A stretch of 64,000 bases of DNA from Burkholderia sp. IMCC1007 (GCF_027257875.1 NZ_JAPVQY010000013.1:62001-126000), one strand, 5' to 3'; shown: positions 34,933-44,929, counted from the first letter of the stretch. Made by a program: numbers and translations. Notes: generated from the letters alone by a model not told the origin.

Positions 34933-35613
34933 ATGTCGCTTTTCGACTCTGTTGCGCGCACGATCAAAGGCCTGCTGAACGATGCGGCCGACTCGGTACA
35001 GGATCCGTCGCGCGACGCACGGCAGATCGTGCGGGAGCTCGACGACAGCATCGGCCGTGCCGAGAATTCGCTGATCGAAATCGAGGCACAGGTCGCGACC
35101 CAGCGCAGCAAGCGCGATGCGGCCGACGACAAGGTAAGGAAGTACGAAGACGGCGCGAAGCGCGCGCTGCAGTCCGGCGACGAAGCGCTCGCACGCGAGG
35201 CACTCGCCGCGCAGGCGAATGCGGAAGCCGAACGCGATGCGCTCGCGGCCGAGCTGACCACGCTCGAACCGTCGGTCGACAAGCTGAAGGGGCAGATCGC
35301 CGACATGCGTCAGCGCCGCAACGATCTGAACGCACGCTCGAACATCCTGCAGGCCAAGCAGGAAATCGCGCAGGCGAAGGACGTCGCGGCCAGCGCGCTG
35401 GGCGGCATCGGCGGCAAGAACCTGTCCGAAGACTTCCAGAAGCTGGAAGACAAGGTCGCGCTGCAGAACGCGCGTTCCGACGCACGCCTGAATTCGGCCG
35501 ACACATCGAGCGGCAAGGCGCTCGACGACAAGCTCGCCGCGCTGAACAAGGGCCCGTCGGTGGAGGATCGCCTCGCCGCGCTGAAGAAGCAGCTCGATAC
35601 GCCCGCGCAGTAA
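34933..35613 (+). CDS. pspA: PspA/IM30 family protein
   Basis: 226 residues, predicted almost entirely coiled coil. N-terminus MSLFDSVARTIKGLLNDAAD resembles the amphipathic membrane-binding helix of the family. PspA/IM30 proteins assemble into ESCRT-III-like polymers that protect or remodel the inner membrane under envelope stress. Clear GGAGG before ATG 34933. No pspBC or pspF nearby; instead a TPR membrane protein follows, the arrangement common in Burkholderia. Confidence 0.85.
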   Translation: MSLFDSVARTIKGLLNDAADSVQDPSRDARQIVRELDDSIGRAENSLIEIEAQVATQRSKRDAADDKVRKYEDGAKRALQSGDEALAREALAAQANAEAERDALAAELTTLEPSVDKLKGQIADMRQRRNDLNARSNILQAKQEIAQAKDVAASALGGIGGKNLSEDFQKLEDKVALQNARSDARLNSADTSSGKALDDKLAALNKGPSVEDRLAALKKQLDTPAQ

Positions 35614-35692
35614 CGGCAATCGCGCCGCGGCCCGTCCGGGTTCGCGGCGCGCACCGATCGTCAGGAGACGGGCGCTCGCGCCCGGTTCGACC

Positions 35693-36865
35693 ATGAAGAA
35701 ATCTCTCGCCGCACTCGGCTTGTCGCTGATGTTGCTGTCGTCCGCCGCATTTGCGGTACCGTCGCTGCAGCAAGTCGAGCAGTCGATCGCACGACATGAC
35801 TGGCAGAACGCCGATACGCAGCTGTCGCAAGTCATCGACGCCCATCCGAACAACGCGCATGCGCGCTACCTGTACGCGCAGGTGCTGGACCGCGAAGGCC
35901 GCGCGTCCGATGCACTGACGCAACTGCAGCGCGCGAAATCGCTCGATCCGCAACTGCGCTTCACCGACGCGTCGCACTTCGCACAAACGGAATCGCGCAT
36001 CCGCGCGGACGCCGCGCGCACGAGCGGCAACGCGCCGTCGGCAACACAGTCCGGCTCGCTGCAACCGTCGCTCGCACCGGCCGCGCCGGTCGCCAAGCAC
36101 GGGCCGTCGATCGGCATGTGGATCGTCCTCGCGCTGCTCATCGCGATCGTCGCGCTCGTGCTGCGCTGGACATTGCGCCGCGCGCGCTCGGCCGGCGACA
36201 GTCGCGCGGACGACGAACGCCGCGCGCAACTGAAGCGCGCCACCGACGTGCTCAACGACATCCGCCCGCTCAAGCTCGACGCGCGGCTGTCGACCGCGCC
36301 CGGCGCCGCCGCGCTCACGGGCGAACTCGAAGGCATCGAGTCCGATGCGCGCGGGCTCGTCGAAGCGCTGTCGAACGGCAAGAACCCGGTGCCGCCGTAT
36401 CGCATCGACGAACTCGAACAGCGTCATGCGAGCGTGAAGGCACGCGTCGAAGGACGCCCCGACCCGAGCGCGCCGCCCGCGCCGGCCGCGCAGCAAAACG
36501 GCAGCGGCTCGGTGTACGCGCAGGAAGCCGATCGCGTGACCGGCATGCAAGGCCAGCCTTATCAGCAGCAACCGTACCCGCCGCAACAGCAACCGACCGT
36601 CGTGGTTCAGCAAGGCGGCGGTATCGGCGGCGGAATGGGCGGGCTGCTGACCGGCGTGCTGCTGGGTGAAGCGATGTCGGGCGGCCGCGAACGCGTGGTC
36701 GAACGCGACGTGATCGTCGACGACCAGCGCCGGCGGCAGGACAACGGCCAGGGCTTCGACCTCGGCCGCGGCGACGACTCGAACTGGAGCGACGGCAACG
36801 GCAACGGCAACGGTGGCGTCGATCTCGGCAGCAACGACGACGGCTGGACCGACGACAACAGTTGA
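35693..36865 (+). CDS. TPR-containing membrane protein with Gly/Gln-rich tail
   Basis: 390 residues. Signal peptide 1-21 (MKKSLAALGLSLMLLSSAAF), TPR-like repeats about 25-100 (NNAHARYLYAQVLDREGRAS), linker, one transmembrane helix at about 140-162 (MWIVLALLIAIVALVL), then a charged cytosolic segment. The tail has Gln/Pro runs, a glycine zipper (GGGIGGGMGGLLTGVLLGEA) and Asp/Asn/Gly repeats. Lies 79 bases after pspA on the same strand and probably works with it at the membrane. No named family. The low-complexity tail could bind partners or oligomerise. Confidence 0.75.
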   Translation: MKKSLAALGLSLMLLSSAAFAVPSLQQVEQSIARHDWQNADTQLSQVIDAHPNNAHARYLYAQVLDREGRASDALTQLQRAKSLDPQLRFTDASHFAQTESRIRADAARTSGNAPSATQSGSLQPSLAPAAPVAKHGPSIGMWIVLALLIAIVALVLRWTLRRARSAGDSRADDERRAQLKRATDVLNDIRPLKLDARLSTAPGAAALTGELEGIESDARGLVEALSNGKNPVPPYRIDELEQRHASVKARVEGRPDPSAPPAPAAQQNGSGSVYAQEADRVTGMQGQPYQQQPYPPQQQPTVVVQQGGGIGGGMGGLLTGVLLGEAMSGGRERVVERDVIVDDQRRRQDNGQGFDLGRGDDSNWSDGNGNGNGGVDLGSNDDGWTDDNS

Positions 36866-37096
36866 GCATCACGAACGCGGGCATCGCGCATTGCGTGACG
36901 CCCGCGACGCACACCGCGCTTTCTTTCATTTCCACTCGCGCCGGCCCGCCGAATTTGTCAATCATTTCAAGATAGGCTACCGGCAATGGGGTACGTTCGC
37001 TATCATGCGACCATCGGCGTGCCCCGATCTCATCCGACGTTTCGCAGCCCTGCGCGTCGCGGCACGCCTCGCTCGCCCAACAGGAGAAAGCCGCTC

Positions 37097-37528
37097 ATGA
37101 GCATAATCAAGGAATTCAAGGAGTTTGCCGTCAAGGGCAACGTGATGGATCTCGCCGTCGGCGTGATCATCGGCGGCGCATTCTCGAAGATCGTCGACTC
37201 GGTCGTGAAAGACCTCATCATGCCGGTGATCGGCGTGCTGACCGGCGGCCTGGATTTCTCGAACAAGTTCGTTCTGCTCGGCACCATTCCCCCGACGTTC
37301 AAGGGTAACCCCGATTCGTACAAGGACCTGCAGGCAGCGGGCGTCGCCGCATTCGGCTACGGCTCGTTCATCACGGTGGCGATCAACTTCCTCATTCTCG
37401 CGTTCATCATTTTCCTGATGGTGAAATTCATCAACAAGCTGCGCAAGCCGGTGGAAGCCGCGCCGGCCGCGACGCCGGAAGACATCGTGCTGCTGCGCGA
37501 AATCCGCGACTCGCTCAGGCAACGCTGA
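37097..37528 (+). CDS. mscL: Large-conductance mechanosensitive channel
   Basis: 143 residues, standard length. N-terminal amphipathic helix and TM1 ([37 protein letters not shown]), periplasmic loop, TM2 about 85-108 ([21 protein letters not shown]), C-terminal charged helix. Opens under membrane tension to release solutes during hypo-osmotic shock. AGGAGA precedes ATG 37097. Confidence 0.97.
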   Translation: MSIIKEFKEFAVKGNVMDLAVGVIIGGAFSKIVDSVVKDLIMPVIGVLTGGLDFSNKFVLLGTIPPTFKGNPDSYKDLQAAGVAAFGYGSFITVAINFLILAFIIFLMVKFINKLRKPVEAAPAATPEDIVLLREIRDSLRQR

Positions 37529-37557
37529 GCACCGCGCCACGCCACGCCGCGTCCGCC

Positions 37558-37583
37558 AGGCCCGCCACGTGCGGGCCTTTTTG
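37558..37583 (+). terminator. Terminator of mscL
   Basis: Stem AGGCCCGC / GCGGGCCT with loop CACGT followed by a T-tract; 30 bases after the stop. Confidence 0.85.
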
Positions 37584-37782
37584 TTGCGCGCGTGCCGCGC
37601 ATCGCCGCACGCGGCTTATCTCACTTTTTTGTGACGAGCGAATGCACGCGCGGGAAAAGCAGGTCTATGATGGAGACTAAACGACAGTACGGGCGCCAAG
37701 ACGCTGGCTGTGTCGATCATCGTGGCAAGCGGGTCGACGGGAGACATTGATCGTCGTACCGCACGAGTGCAGTATTTTCGTG

Positions 37783-37791
37783 TGCTATAAA
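37783..37791 (+). promoter_or_regulatory. Possible extended -10 promoter
   Basis: TGCTATAAA, an extended -10, lies 39 bases before the first ATG of the following gene. No recognisable -35. It lies in the 346-bp gap 37529-37874, otherwise empty apart from the mscL terminator. Confidence 0.45.
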
Positions 37792-37829
37792 GGATCGACA
37801 TGCGGCGTGCATAGCCGGGAGTGGGTCGC

Positions 37830-38321
37830 ATGAAAGTGCCGCATTTCTTGCAATTGTTTTTGAGGCGAGTGTTTATGTCCTTCCCGAAAAAACGTCGACG
37901 TGTGCAACAGGATGGCCAGGAGTCGTTCCTCGCGGTATTGCGCCACTCCAAACCGTTCGCACAGCTCGACACCAAGATTGCCCGTGCCCGTGCGCAGGAC
38001 GAGCCCGTCCTCTACGCGCATGTGCTGCCCGGACTCGACGTGCTCCTGTGCAGCGTGCGCGGCGCACAGCCGCCCTATCCGGCCATCGCCGAACTGCGCA
38101 AGCGTTGCATGGAATCGATCGCCAACGCGCTCGAGCAACCGCTCGACGGCCTCGAGAACGGCGGATACTGGTACGAGGCAAACGGCTTCGGCTTCCTTGT
38201 GTTCGCGAGCCGCGCCCGCGCGCGCATCCTGCCCGAATTTGGTGCGGGCACGAAGGCGAGCCTGCGCGGCGGGCTCGGACGCCAGAACGCCGGCGACACG
38301 ACGCCGCGCTCCCTCGGCTGA
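37830..38321 (+). CDS. Conserved hypothetical protein
   Basis: 163 residues from ATG 37830 (MKVPHFLQLFLRRVFMSFPK); a shorter version from ATG 37875 (MSFPKKRRRVQQDGQ) is equally possible. A basic N-terminus precedes an alpha/beta-looking core (VLYAHVLPGLDVLLCSV, YPAIAELRKRCMESIANALE, YWYEANGFGFLVFASR). I do not recognise a family. It stands alone, convergent with the dehydrogenase downstream; a long hairpin at 38337-38362 separates them without a U-tract. Confidence 0.6.
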   Translation: MKVPHFLQLFLRRVFMSFPKKRRRVQQDGQESFLAVLRHSKPFAQLDTKIARARAQDEPVLYAHVLPGLDVLLCSVRGAQPPYPAIAELRKRCMESIANALEQPLDGLENGGYWYEANGFGFLVFASRARARILPEFGAGTKASLRGGLGRQNAGDTTPRSLG

Positions 38322-38387
38322 ACCGACACCGATACGATGGGCCGCCCGCGAGCGGCCCATCGGTCATTCAGGCATCCCGCGCCGCCA

Positions 38388-39281
38388 TCACCGCGTCGCC
38401 GTGCGAGCGTTGCCCGGCCGCACGATGTCGATGAACGCGGCGAAATCGGCACCCGCCAGCCCTTGCGCAGCGCCCAGCCGCAGCACCTGCTGCACCGTGG
38501 CCGACACCGGCATCACCGCACCCGTTTCGCGCGCCGCGTCGGCGATCGCGTCGACATCCTTCTGGAACGTGGCGAGCGCACCAATCGGCGCATGACCGCC
38601 CGACGTCATGCGCGGCACGAACGTCTGCAGCAGCACCGAATCCGCCCATCCGCCGGCCAGCGCGTCGGCCAGCCGCGCGGCGTCGATCCCGCTTGCCTGT
38701 GCGAGGCCGACGGCCTCGGCGATCGCAGTGACCGTCGCGGTGACGATCGCCTGGTTGCACAGCTTCGCGGTCTGGCCCGCCCCCGCTTCGCCCATGTGCG
38801 TGATGCGTGACGCATAGGTGTCGATCAGCAGCCTGACCGCGTCGAGGTCGGCCGCACCGCCGCCGGCCATCACCGCGAGCGTGCCGGCTTGTGCGCCGGG
38901 CACGCCGCCCGACACGGGCGCATCGATCCAGCCCGCGCCGAGCGCGGCCGCGCGCGCCGCATAGTCGCGCGTCGCGGCCGGCGGAATGCTCGAATGATCG
39001 ACGATGCGCCGCACGCGGCGCGACGCCGCGTCGCCGGCAAAGAGCCCATTCGCGCCGAACGCGACGTCGCCGACCGCACGCGCGTCGAGCACGCACACGA
39101 AGACCGTCTCGACGCGCTCGGCCAACTCGCGCGGTGTGTCGACCACCTGCGCGCCGTCCTTCGCGAGCGCCTCGGCTTTTTCACGCGTGCGGTTCCATAC
39201 GCTGACCCGATGGCCCGCCGCCAGCAAATGCCGAATCATCGGCGCGCCCATCAATCCCGGTCCGCAAAATCCGACTTCCAC
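38388..39281 (-). CDS. Beta-hydroxyacid dehydrogenase (3-hydroxyisobutyrate / tartronate semialdehyde reductase family)
   Basis: 297 residues from GTG 39281 ([20 protein letters not shown]). NAD(P) loop GPGLMG at 8-13; substrate-binding SGG ([14 protein letters not shown], about 121-133); catalytic Lys174 in [11 protein letters not shown]. The family reduces or oxidises small 2- or 3-hydroxyacids; GlxR (2-hydroxy-3-oxopropionate reductase) is one member and would link urate-derived glyoxylate to glycerate, but no gcl or hyi is adjacent, so that is conjecture. Divergent from dodecin. Confidence 0.83.
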   Translation of the reverse strand: MEVGFCGPGLMGAPMIRHLLAAGHRVSVWNRTREKAEALAKDGAQVVDTPRELAERVETVFVCVLDARAVGDVAFGANGLFAGDAASRRVRRIVDHSSIPPAATRDYAARAAALGAGWIDAPVSGGVPGAQAGTLAVMAGGGAADLDAVRLLIDTYASRITHMGEAGAGQTAKLCNQAIVTATVTAIAEAVGLAQASGIDAARLADALAGGWADSVLLQTFVPRMTSGGHAPIGALATFQKDVDAIADAARETGAVMPVSATVQQVLRLGAAQGLAGADFAAFIDIVRPGNARTATR

Positions 39282-39416
39282 GATGTTCCTCGTCTCCAAT
39301 TGGGGTTGCACTTGCCGCCCATCATACCTATCACTCAAGAAGCCGGACGCGCGCGGCACCGCTTCGGGTCCGCGGCTTGCGCCGGCCGCACATACCGACA
39401 CTCCAGGGAGCGCATC

Positions 39417-39626
39417 ATGAGCGACCACGTCTACAAGCTGATCGAACTGACCGGCTCGTCGAAGCAATCGTGCGACGACGCCATCCGCAACGCGATTTCG
39501 AAAGCCGGCAAGACGCTGCACAACCTGCACTGGTTCGAGGTGACCGAAACGCGCGGCCACATCGAAGGCGACCAGGTCATCCACTGGCAGGTCACGCTGA
39601 AAGTCGGCATGCGCATCGACGACTGA
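39417..39626 (+). CDS. Dodecin
   Basis: 69 residues, full family length. Small flavin-binding protein that forms hollow dodecamers storing FMN or riboflavin. Conserved [20 protein letters not shown] and the flavin-stacking Trp in [12 protein letters not shown]; ends [14 protein letters not shown]. Start ATG 39417, preceded by AGGGAG. It stands alone. Confidence 0.93.
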   Translation: MSDHVYKLIELTGSSKQSCDDAIRNAISKAGKTLHNLHWFEVTETRGHIEGDQVIHWQVTLKVGMRIDD

Positions 39627-39844
39627 CGCGCCGTCACACGCGGCGCCCTGACCGCCGGATGCGTGCAATGCGCATCCGCACGACGCCGCGTCCCTCTGCA
39701 TTTCGCTCCGTTCCGGCCCCTCGTCGAGGCCCGACCGGCGGGCTTCTGCGGGTATCCATCCCTTGACGCTGACTCCCGTTCATATTAAAAACGATATACC
39801 CCACCTGCCCCTCGATCAGCCCAGCCATATAAAACGGAGATATC

Positions 39845-40774
39845 ATGAGTCAGCAACGCGAGGCGATCGACACGTACCTCTTGCGCGTCTTGCACACCTT
39901 GTTGATGGAGCGCAGCGTCACGCGTGCGGCCGTCAAACTGAACCAGTCGCAACCGGCGATCAGCGCCGCGCTGCGACGCCTGCGCGACATCACCGGCGAC
40001 CCGCTGCTCGTGCGCGGCAAGTCCGGCATGGTGCCGACCGAATACGGGTTGCGCCTGCTCGAGCCGGTGCAGAATGCGTTGCGCGAAATCGAGCGCATCA
40101 AGTTCCAGCAGCACAATTTCGACCCGGCCACGTCGATCCGCTGCTACCGGATCGGCTGCCCCGACTACCTGAACGTGCTGTTCGTGCCGACCGTCGTCGA
40201 ACGCTTCCGCCTGGCGGCGCCGAATGCGACGCTCGAATTCCACTCGCTCGGCCCCGCGTTCGACTACGAGCTCGCGCTGGAAGACGGCAAGCTCGACATC
40301 GTCGTCGGCAACTGGCCCGAGCCGCCGGAGCAGCTGCACCTGTCGAACCTGTTCGTCGACGAAATCGTCTGCCTGATGAGCAACACGCACCCGTTCGCGA
40401 AGCGCGGCGGGCTCACGCTCGACCAGTACCTGAACGCGCCGCACCTCGCGCCGACGCCGTACTCGGTCGGCCAGCGCGGTGCGATCGACGTGCATCTCGC
40501 GCGCGAACGGCTCAAGCGCCACGTGGTCGTCACGCTGCCGTACTTCAACCTCGCGCCGTACGTGCTCGTGAAGTCGGACCTGATCTTCACGACCACGCGG
40601 CTGTTTGCCGACCACTACGCGAAGTTCCTGCCGCTGTCGGTCGTGCCGGCGCCGCTCGACTTCCCGCCGATGCAGTACTACCAGCTGTGGCACGAACGCT
40701 GCCATTACTCCGACGAAGTGCGCTGGCTGCGCAGCCTCGTCGCCGAAGCGACCCGCACGCTGATCGAAGCGTAA
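39845..40774 (+). CDS. LysR-family transcriptional regulator
   Basis: 309 residues. N-terminal HTH about 8-65 (LLMERSVTRAAVKLNQSQPA, ISAALRRLRDITGDPLLVR), then a two-lobed effector domain (IGCPDYLNVLFVPTVVERFR onward). It belongs to the NodD/PobR-like group judged by length and HTH. The nearest target is the convergent deaminase gene downstream; the effector is unknown. A GGAG sequence lies upstream of ATG 39845. Confidence 0.9.
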   Translation: MSQQREAIDTYLLRVLHTLLMERSVTRAAVKLNQSQPAISAALRRLRDITGDPLLVRGKSGMVPTEYGLRLLEPVQNALREIERIKFQQHNFDPATSIRCYRIGCPDYLNVLFVPTVVERFRLAAPNATLEFHSLGPAFDYELALEDGKLDIVVGNWPEPPEQLHLSNLFVDEIVCLMSNTHPFAKRGGLTLDQYLNAPHLAPTPYSVGQRGAIDVHLARERLKRHVVVTLPYFNLAPYVLVKSDLIFTTTRLFADHYAKFLPLSVVPAPLDFPPMQYYQLWHERCHYSDEVRWLRSLVAEATRTLIEA

Positions 40775-40902
40775 TCGCGCACGGTGCCCGCGCCGGCCAC
40801 GCTGCAGTGTGGCGCGGCAATCGCGTCACGCGGCGCAGCGTCCGCCGGCATCGGCCGCGCGCCCGGTTCGGCAGCGCGCGGCGCGACGTCCCACCCGACG
40901 CG

Positions 40903-42315
40903 TCAGCGCGACGCCTCCACGAGCGCGTGCGCAAGCGCGTTGTGGCGCTCGATGACGGGCGGCAAGTCGAGCGTCGCGAGCCGCCCTTCCCGCACCACCA
41001 CCTTCCCGTTCACGACCGTGTACGCCGTCTGCGACGGCGCGCAGAACACGAGCGCCGCCACCGGATCGTGCAGCGCGCCCGCGAACAGCGGCTGACGCAG
41101 GTCGAACGCGGCGAAGTCGGCAGCCATGCCGGGCTTCAGCGCGCCGATGTCGTCGCGGTTCAGCACCTTCGCGCCGCCGAGCGTCGCGATTTCGAGCGCG
41201 TCGCGCGCGGTCATCGCATCGGGCCCGAAGCCGACCCGCTGCAGCAGCAGCGCCTGGCGCACTTCCGCGACCATTTGCGCGCCGTCGTTCGATGCGGAAC
41301 CGTCGACGCCGAGACCAACCGGCACGCCCGCGAGCCGCATCTTCTTCACCGGCGCGATGCCGGACGCGAGCCGCATGTTCGAGCACGGACAGTGCGCGAC
41401 GCCCGTACCGGTGCGCGCGAACAGGCCGATGCCCGCATCGTCGAGCTGCACGCAGTGCGCGTGCCACACGTCGTGACCGACCCAGCCGAGGTCTTCCGCG
41501 TATTCGGCCGGCGTCATCCCGAACTTCTCGCGGCTGTACGCGATGTCGTTCACGTTCTCGGCCAGGTGCGTGTGCAACGACACGCCGTATTCGCGCGCGA
41601 GTACGGCCGCGTCGCGCATCAGCGCGCGGCTCACCGAGAACGGCGAGCACGGCGCGACCACCACGCGCAGCATCGCGTAGCGGCCTTCGTCGTGATAGGT
41701 CTCGATCAGGCGCTGCGCGTCGCGCAGGATGTCGGGTTCGCGCTCGACGACCGAATCGGGCGGCAGCCCGCCGTCGCGCTGGCCGACGCTCATCGCGCCG
41801 CGGCTCGCATGAAAGCGCATGCCGATCCGCTGCGCGGCGCCGATGCTGTCGTCGAGCCGGCTGCCGTTCGGATAGATGTACAGATGATCGCTCGTCGTCG
41901 TGCAGCCGGACTGCAGCAGCTCGGCCATCGCGGTCAGTGTCGACACCTCGATCATCTCGGGCGTCAGGTGCGCCCATATCTTGTACAGATTCGTGAGCCA
42001 GCCGAACAGCTCGGCGTTCTGCGCGGCCGGCACCGCGCGCGTGAGGCTCTGGTACATGTGATGGTGCGTGTTCACGAGCCCCGGGATCACGAGGTGGCCG
42101 CGCAAGTCGAGCACTTCGTCGGCGGTGTCGGGCAGCTCGGCGCTCGGGCCGACCGCGACGATCCGGTTGTCTTCGATGTAGAGCCCCGCGTCGCGCAATT
42201 CGCGACGCGTGTCGTCCATGGTCACGAGCACGTCGGCGTGCTTGACCAGCAGGGTCGTCGGGCGGGATGAGGATGGGTGAGGCGCGCGTGCGCCGGCGTG
42301 CTGCTCGAGGTTCAT
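40903..42315 (-). CDS. 8-oxoguanine deaminase / guanine deaminase-like amidohydrolase
   Basis: 470 residues, amidohydrolase superfamily (ATZ/TRZ-like). HxH metal motif at His84/His86 (VNTHHHMYQS), followed by LTRAVPAAQNAELFGWLTNL, characteristic of 8-oxoguanine deaminases; HTHLAEN near 250, HCPCSNMRLASG near 310 and GLGVDGSASND near 335. Hydrolyses 8-oxoguanine to urate (or guanine to xanthine) and ammonia. Lies beside the urate genes, divergent from uraH, fitting a supply of urate. A second annotation option is an s-triazine hydrolase-type enzyme. Confidence 0.8.
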   Translation of the reverse strand: MNLEQHAGARAPHPSSSRPTTLLVKHADVLVTMDDTRRELRDAGLYIEDNRIVAVGPSAELPDTADEVLDLRGHLVIPGLVNTHHHMYQSLTRAVPAAQNAELFGWLTNLYKIWAHLTPEMIEVSTLTAMAELLQSGCTTTSDHLYIYPNGSRLDDSIGAAQRIGMRFHASRGAMSVGQRDGGLPPDSVVEREPDILRDAQRLIETYHDEGRYAMLRVVVAPCSPFSVSRALMRDAAVLAREYGVSLHTHLAENVNDIAYSREKFGMTPAEYAEDLGWVGHDVWHAHCVQLDDAGIGLFARTGTGVAHCPCSNMRLASGIAPVKKMRLAGVPVGLGVDGSASNDGAQMVAEVRQALLLQRVGFGPDAMTARDALEIATLGGAKVLNRDDIGALKPGMAADFAAFDLRQPLFAGALHDPVAALVFCAPSQTAYTVVNGKVVVREGRLATLDLPPVIERHNALAHALVEASR

Positions 42316-42822
42316 GCGTTCTCCGCGTCGTTCTGCCCCCGGGAGCCGCTCCCGGAGACCATCACAAAGCCGTTCGAACGCTGAGTCGCGGCACGCCCCG
42401 GTGCCTGCGTCCGTTCGAACGCGCTGGCCCGGTTACCCGGCGTGCTCGCCGTCTTCGGGGTACGCAACGGGCACTGCCCGACGCGCACGGCGGCAGGATC
42501 GCCCAAGCGCGCGCCGCACACAATGCGCGAGCCGCAATACCGCACTTCACGGTTTCGATATGGTACGCCGCGCGACCGGCCGCCGGCCGCCCGAAGCGGG
42601 GTCGCGGACCGCTTCCGGTGCGCCATCGACAGCGGTTTATGCGCGGCGCATTATCTTCGATATCGCGCCCGTATTTACGCGGGGAACCTTTTTACAATGC
42701 CTGCACGGCGCTCGCTTCACTTTCGCCGACGGGTATGTAGCCACGTGACGTGGAGCCTCGATCCGCCGCACAGTCATGGATCGAGCCGCCGCCGAACCTC
42801 GCATTCACACAAGGAACAACGA
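42316..42822. promoter_or_regulatory. Divergent deaminase / uraH intergenic region
   Basis: 507 bases without a convincing gene; open frames here are GC-driven. A possible -10 TACAAT lies at 42693-42698, 125 bases before uraH, with a T-run just before it but a poor -35. The left two thirds show nothing I can support. Confidence 0.35.
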
Positions 42823-43176
42823 ATGGGAAAGCTCACTACCCACGTACTCGATACGGCGCACGGTCGTCCCGGTGCTGCCATCAAGGTGGACCTCTACGCG
42901 CTGGACGGCGAATCGCGCCGCGCGATCAAGACCGTGCTGACCAATAGCGACGGCCGCTGCGACGAACCCCTGCTCGAAGGCGCGGCACTGGCCGCCGGCG
43001 AATACGAACTCGTATTCCACGCCGGCGACTACTTCGCGTCGCTCGGCGTGAAGGTGCCCGAACCCCGTTTCGTCGACCGCGTCGTTCTGCGCTTCGGCAT
43101 CGCCGACACCGCATCGCACTATCACGTGCCGCTGCTCGTGTCGCCGTGGTCGTACAGCACCTATCGCGGCAGCTGA
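42823..43176 (+). CDS. uraH: 5-hydroxyisourate hydrolase (transthyretin-like)
   Basis: 117 residues. Converts 5-hydroxyisourate to OHCU. Signature: N-terminal LTTHVLDTAHGRPG with catalytic His, central Arg (ESRRAIKTVLTNSDGRCDEP), and C-terminal YHVPLLVSPWSYSTYRGS ending in the diagnostic YRGS. Start ATG 42823 after AAGGA. First gene of a two-gene unit with puuD, 54 bases downstream. Confidence 0.96.
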   Translation: MGKLTTHVLDTAHGRPGAAIKVDLYALDGESRRAIKTVLTNSDGRCDEPLLEGAALAAGEYELVFHAGDYFASLGVKVPEPRFVDRVVLRFGIADTASHYHVPLLVSPWSYSTYRGS

Positions 43177-43230
43177 CATACGCATCGGCTGCCCGCATCA
43201 AAGACAACGATCTGAGTCTGGAGGAGTTTC

Positions 43231-44424
43231 ATGGAAGGCTTCATCACCGACTGGCTGAACCTCGCGCTGCGATGGCTGCACGTCATCGTCGCCATTGCGT
43301 GGATCGGCGAGTCCTTCTATTTCGTCGCGCTCGACAACAGCCTGAAACCGCCTACCGACCCGAACCAGCGCAAGCGCGGTGTGTTCGGCGAACTGTGGCA
43401 CGTCCACGGCGGCGGTTTCTACAACATGCAGAAGTACACGGTGGCTCCGCCGGAAATGCCGGATGACCTGCACTGGTCGAAGTGGCCGTCGTATACGACC
43501 TGGCTGTCGGGCTTCTCGCTGTTCTTCGTGCTGTACCTGCTCGCGCCGAACACCTACCTGATCGACAAGAGCGTGCTCGACATGGGCCCGGTGGTCGCCG
43601 TCGCATCCGCACTCGGTTTCCTCGCGGCCGGCTGGATCGTCTACGACTCGCTGTGCCGCATCCTCGGCACCAACGATCGCGTGCTCGGCATCTGCGTCGG
43701 CCTCTACGTCGTCGTCGCTGCCTACCTTGCGTGCCACATCTTCTCGGGTCGTGCGGCTTACCTGATCGTCGGTGCGATGCTCGCGACGATCATGTCGGCC
43801 AACGTGTTCTTCGTGATCATCCCCGGCCAGCGCAAGATGGTCGACAAGATGCTCAAGGGCGAAGAGCCGAACCCGATCTACGGCAAGCGCGGCAAGCAAC
43901 GCTCGGTGCACAACACGTACTTCACGCTGCCCGTCGTGTTCGCGATGCTGTCGAACCACTACGCGATGACGTACACGAACAAGTTCAACTGGGTCGTGCT
44001 CGTGCTGATCATGCTGGCCGGCGCGCTGATCCGCCAGTTCTTCGTGATGCGTCACCGCGGCAAGCAGCTGTGGTACCTGCCGATCGGCGGCGTCGCGCTG
44101 CTGTCGGGCGCGCTGGTGTGGACGATGCCGAAGCCGGTCGCGCCGGAAGCGCAAGCCGCCAACGCGCCGAAGATCGTGATCGCCGACATCATGCCGGTCC
44201 TGCAGCAGCGGTGCGTCGAGTGCCACTCGGCGAAGCCGACGCTGATGGGCAGCGCGCCTGCCGGCGTGATGTTCGATACGCCGGACGAAGTGTCGAAGAA
44301 CGCGCAGCGCATCTATGAACAGGCCGTGCGCCTGAAGGCGATGCCGATCGGCAACGTCACGCACATGACCGACGACGAGCGCGTGAAGCTCGCCGCATGG
44401 TTCGAGGGCGGCGCGAACAAGTAA
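43231..44424 (+). CDS. puuD: Urate hydroxylase PuuD (membrane urate oxidase with cytochrome c)
   Basis: 397 residues. Oxidises urate to 5-hydroxyisourate without producing hydrogen peroxide. About eight transmembrane helices occupy residues 10-310 (LRWLHVIVAIAWIGESFYFV, VHGGGFYNMQKY). A C-terminal periplasmic cytochrome c domain carries the haem motif CVECH near 328-332 and axial Met candidates (AMPIGNVTHM). Electrons therefore go to the respiratory chain. GGAGGAG lies 8 bases before ATG 43231. Product passes directly to UraH. Confidence 0.93.
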   Translation: MEGFITDWLNLALRWLHVIVAIAWIGESFYFVALDNSLKPPTDPNQRKRGVFGELWHVHGGGFYNMQKYTVAPPEMPDDLHWSKWPSYTTWLSGFSLFFVLYLLAPNTYLIDKSVLDMGPVVAVASALGFLAAGWIVYDSLCRILGTNDRVLGICVGLYVVVAAYLACHIFSGRAAYLIVGAMLATIMSANVFFVIIPGQRKMVDKMLKGEEPNPIYGKRGKQRSVHNTYFTLPVVFAMLSNHYAMTYTNKFNWVVLVLIMLAGALIRQFFVMRHRGKQLWYLPIGGVALLSGALVWTMPKPVAPEAQAANAPKIVIADIMPVLQQRCVECHSAKPTLMGSAPAGVMFDTPDEVSKNAQRIYEQAVRLKAMPIGNVTHMTDDERVKLAAWFEGGANK

Positions 44425-44468
44425 GTCGCCGTGCGCCGGATGTTTGCCGGCGCCATTCTCTCCGTTCG

Positions 44469-44495
44469 CGGGCCCGGAAACGGGCCCGTTTTTTT
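44469..44495 (+). terminator. Strong terminator of uraH-puuD
   Basis: Perfect stem CGGGCCCG / CGGGCCCG with GAAA tetraloop and TTTTTTT. Confidence 0.9.
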
Positions 44496-44518
44496 GCGTG
44501 TCGCGAACGCGGCACCTG

Positions 44519-44929
44519 CTAACTGCGCAACGCGTCGCGCTGCAGCGCGACGAGCGCATCGCGCGCGCGCGGACCGTCGTCGATCGGCACGAAGATGTGA
44601 TCATGGTACGCGGCGGCCATCACGTTGCAGCTGATCCCGGCCGCGCCGAGCGCCCGCGCGAATGCGGCCGTGAGGCCGACGGCCGCGAGATCGGAATGCA
44701 CGGTCAACGTGATCCATGCGGCGCGGAACAGCACCGGCCAGCCGCGGCGCGCCGCCGTTTCCTCGTCGATCACGACCGTCAGCCCTTCCGCTTCGCGGAA
44801 CGTCGCAATCACTTCGGATAACGATACGTCGGCGTCGCGCGGCAGCGCGATGAACGCGAACGCGCCCGGATGCAGCTCGGGCCGCATCGTGCGCAGCAGG
44901 GCCGCGAGGTCGTTTTCAGGCTTGCTCAT
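44519..44929 (-). CDS. ACT-domain protein (DUF2241-like)
   Basis: 136 residues from ATG 44929 (MSKPENDLAALLRTMRPELH). Two ACT-like beta-alpha repeats: GAFAFIALPRDADVSLSEV and AWITLTVHSDLAAVGLTAAF, AGISCNVMAAAYHDHIFVP. These domains bind amino acids or related ligands; this stand-alone family has no known partner. Its C-terminus abuts the puuD terminator. Confidence 0.8.
   Translation of the reverse strand: MSKPENDLAALLRTMRPELHPGAFAFIALPRDADVSLSEVIATFREAEGLTVVIDEETAARRGWPVLFRAAWITLTVHSDLAAVGLTAAFARALGAAGISCNVMAAAYHDHIFVPIDDGPRARDALVALQRDALRS

Noticed and set aside
36789..36825. Short GGCAAC tandem repeats as a CRISPR-like or regulatory repeat
   Set aside because: They encode the Gly/Asn tail of the TPR membrane protein; there are no spacers or constant repeat units.
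38337..38362. Perfect GATGGGCCGC hairpin between two convergent genes as a terminator
   Set aside because: 10-bp stem but no run of T on either strand.
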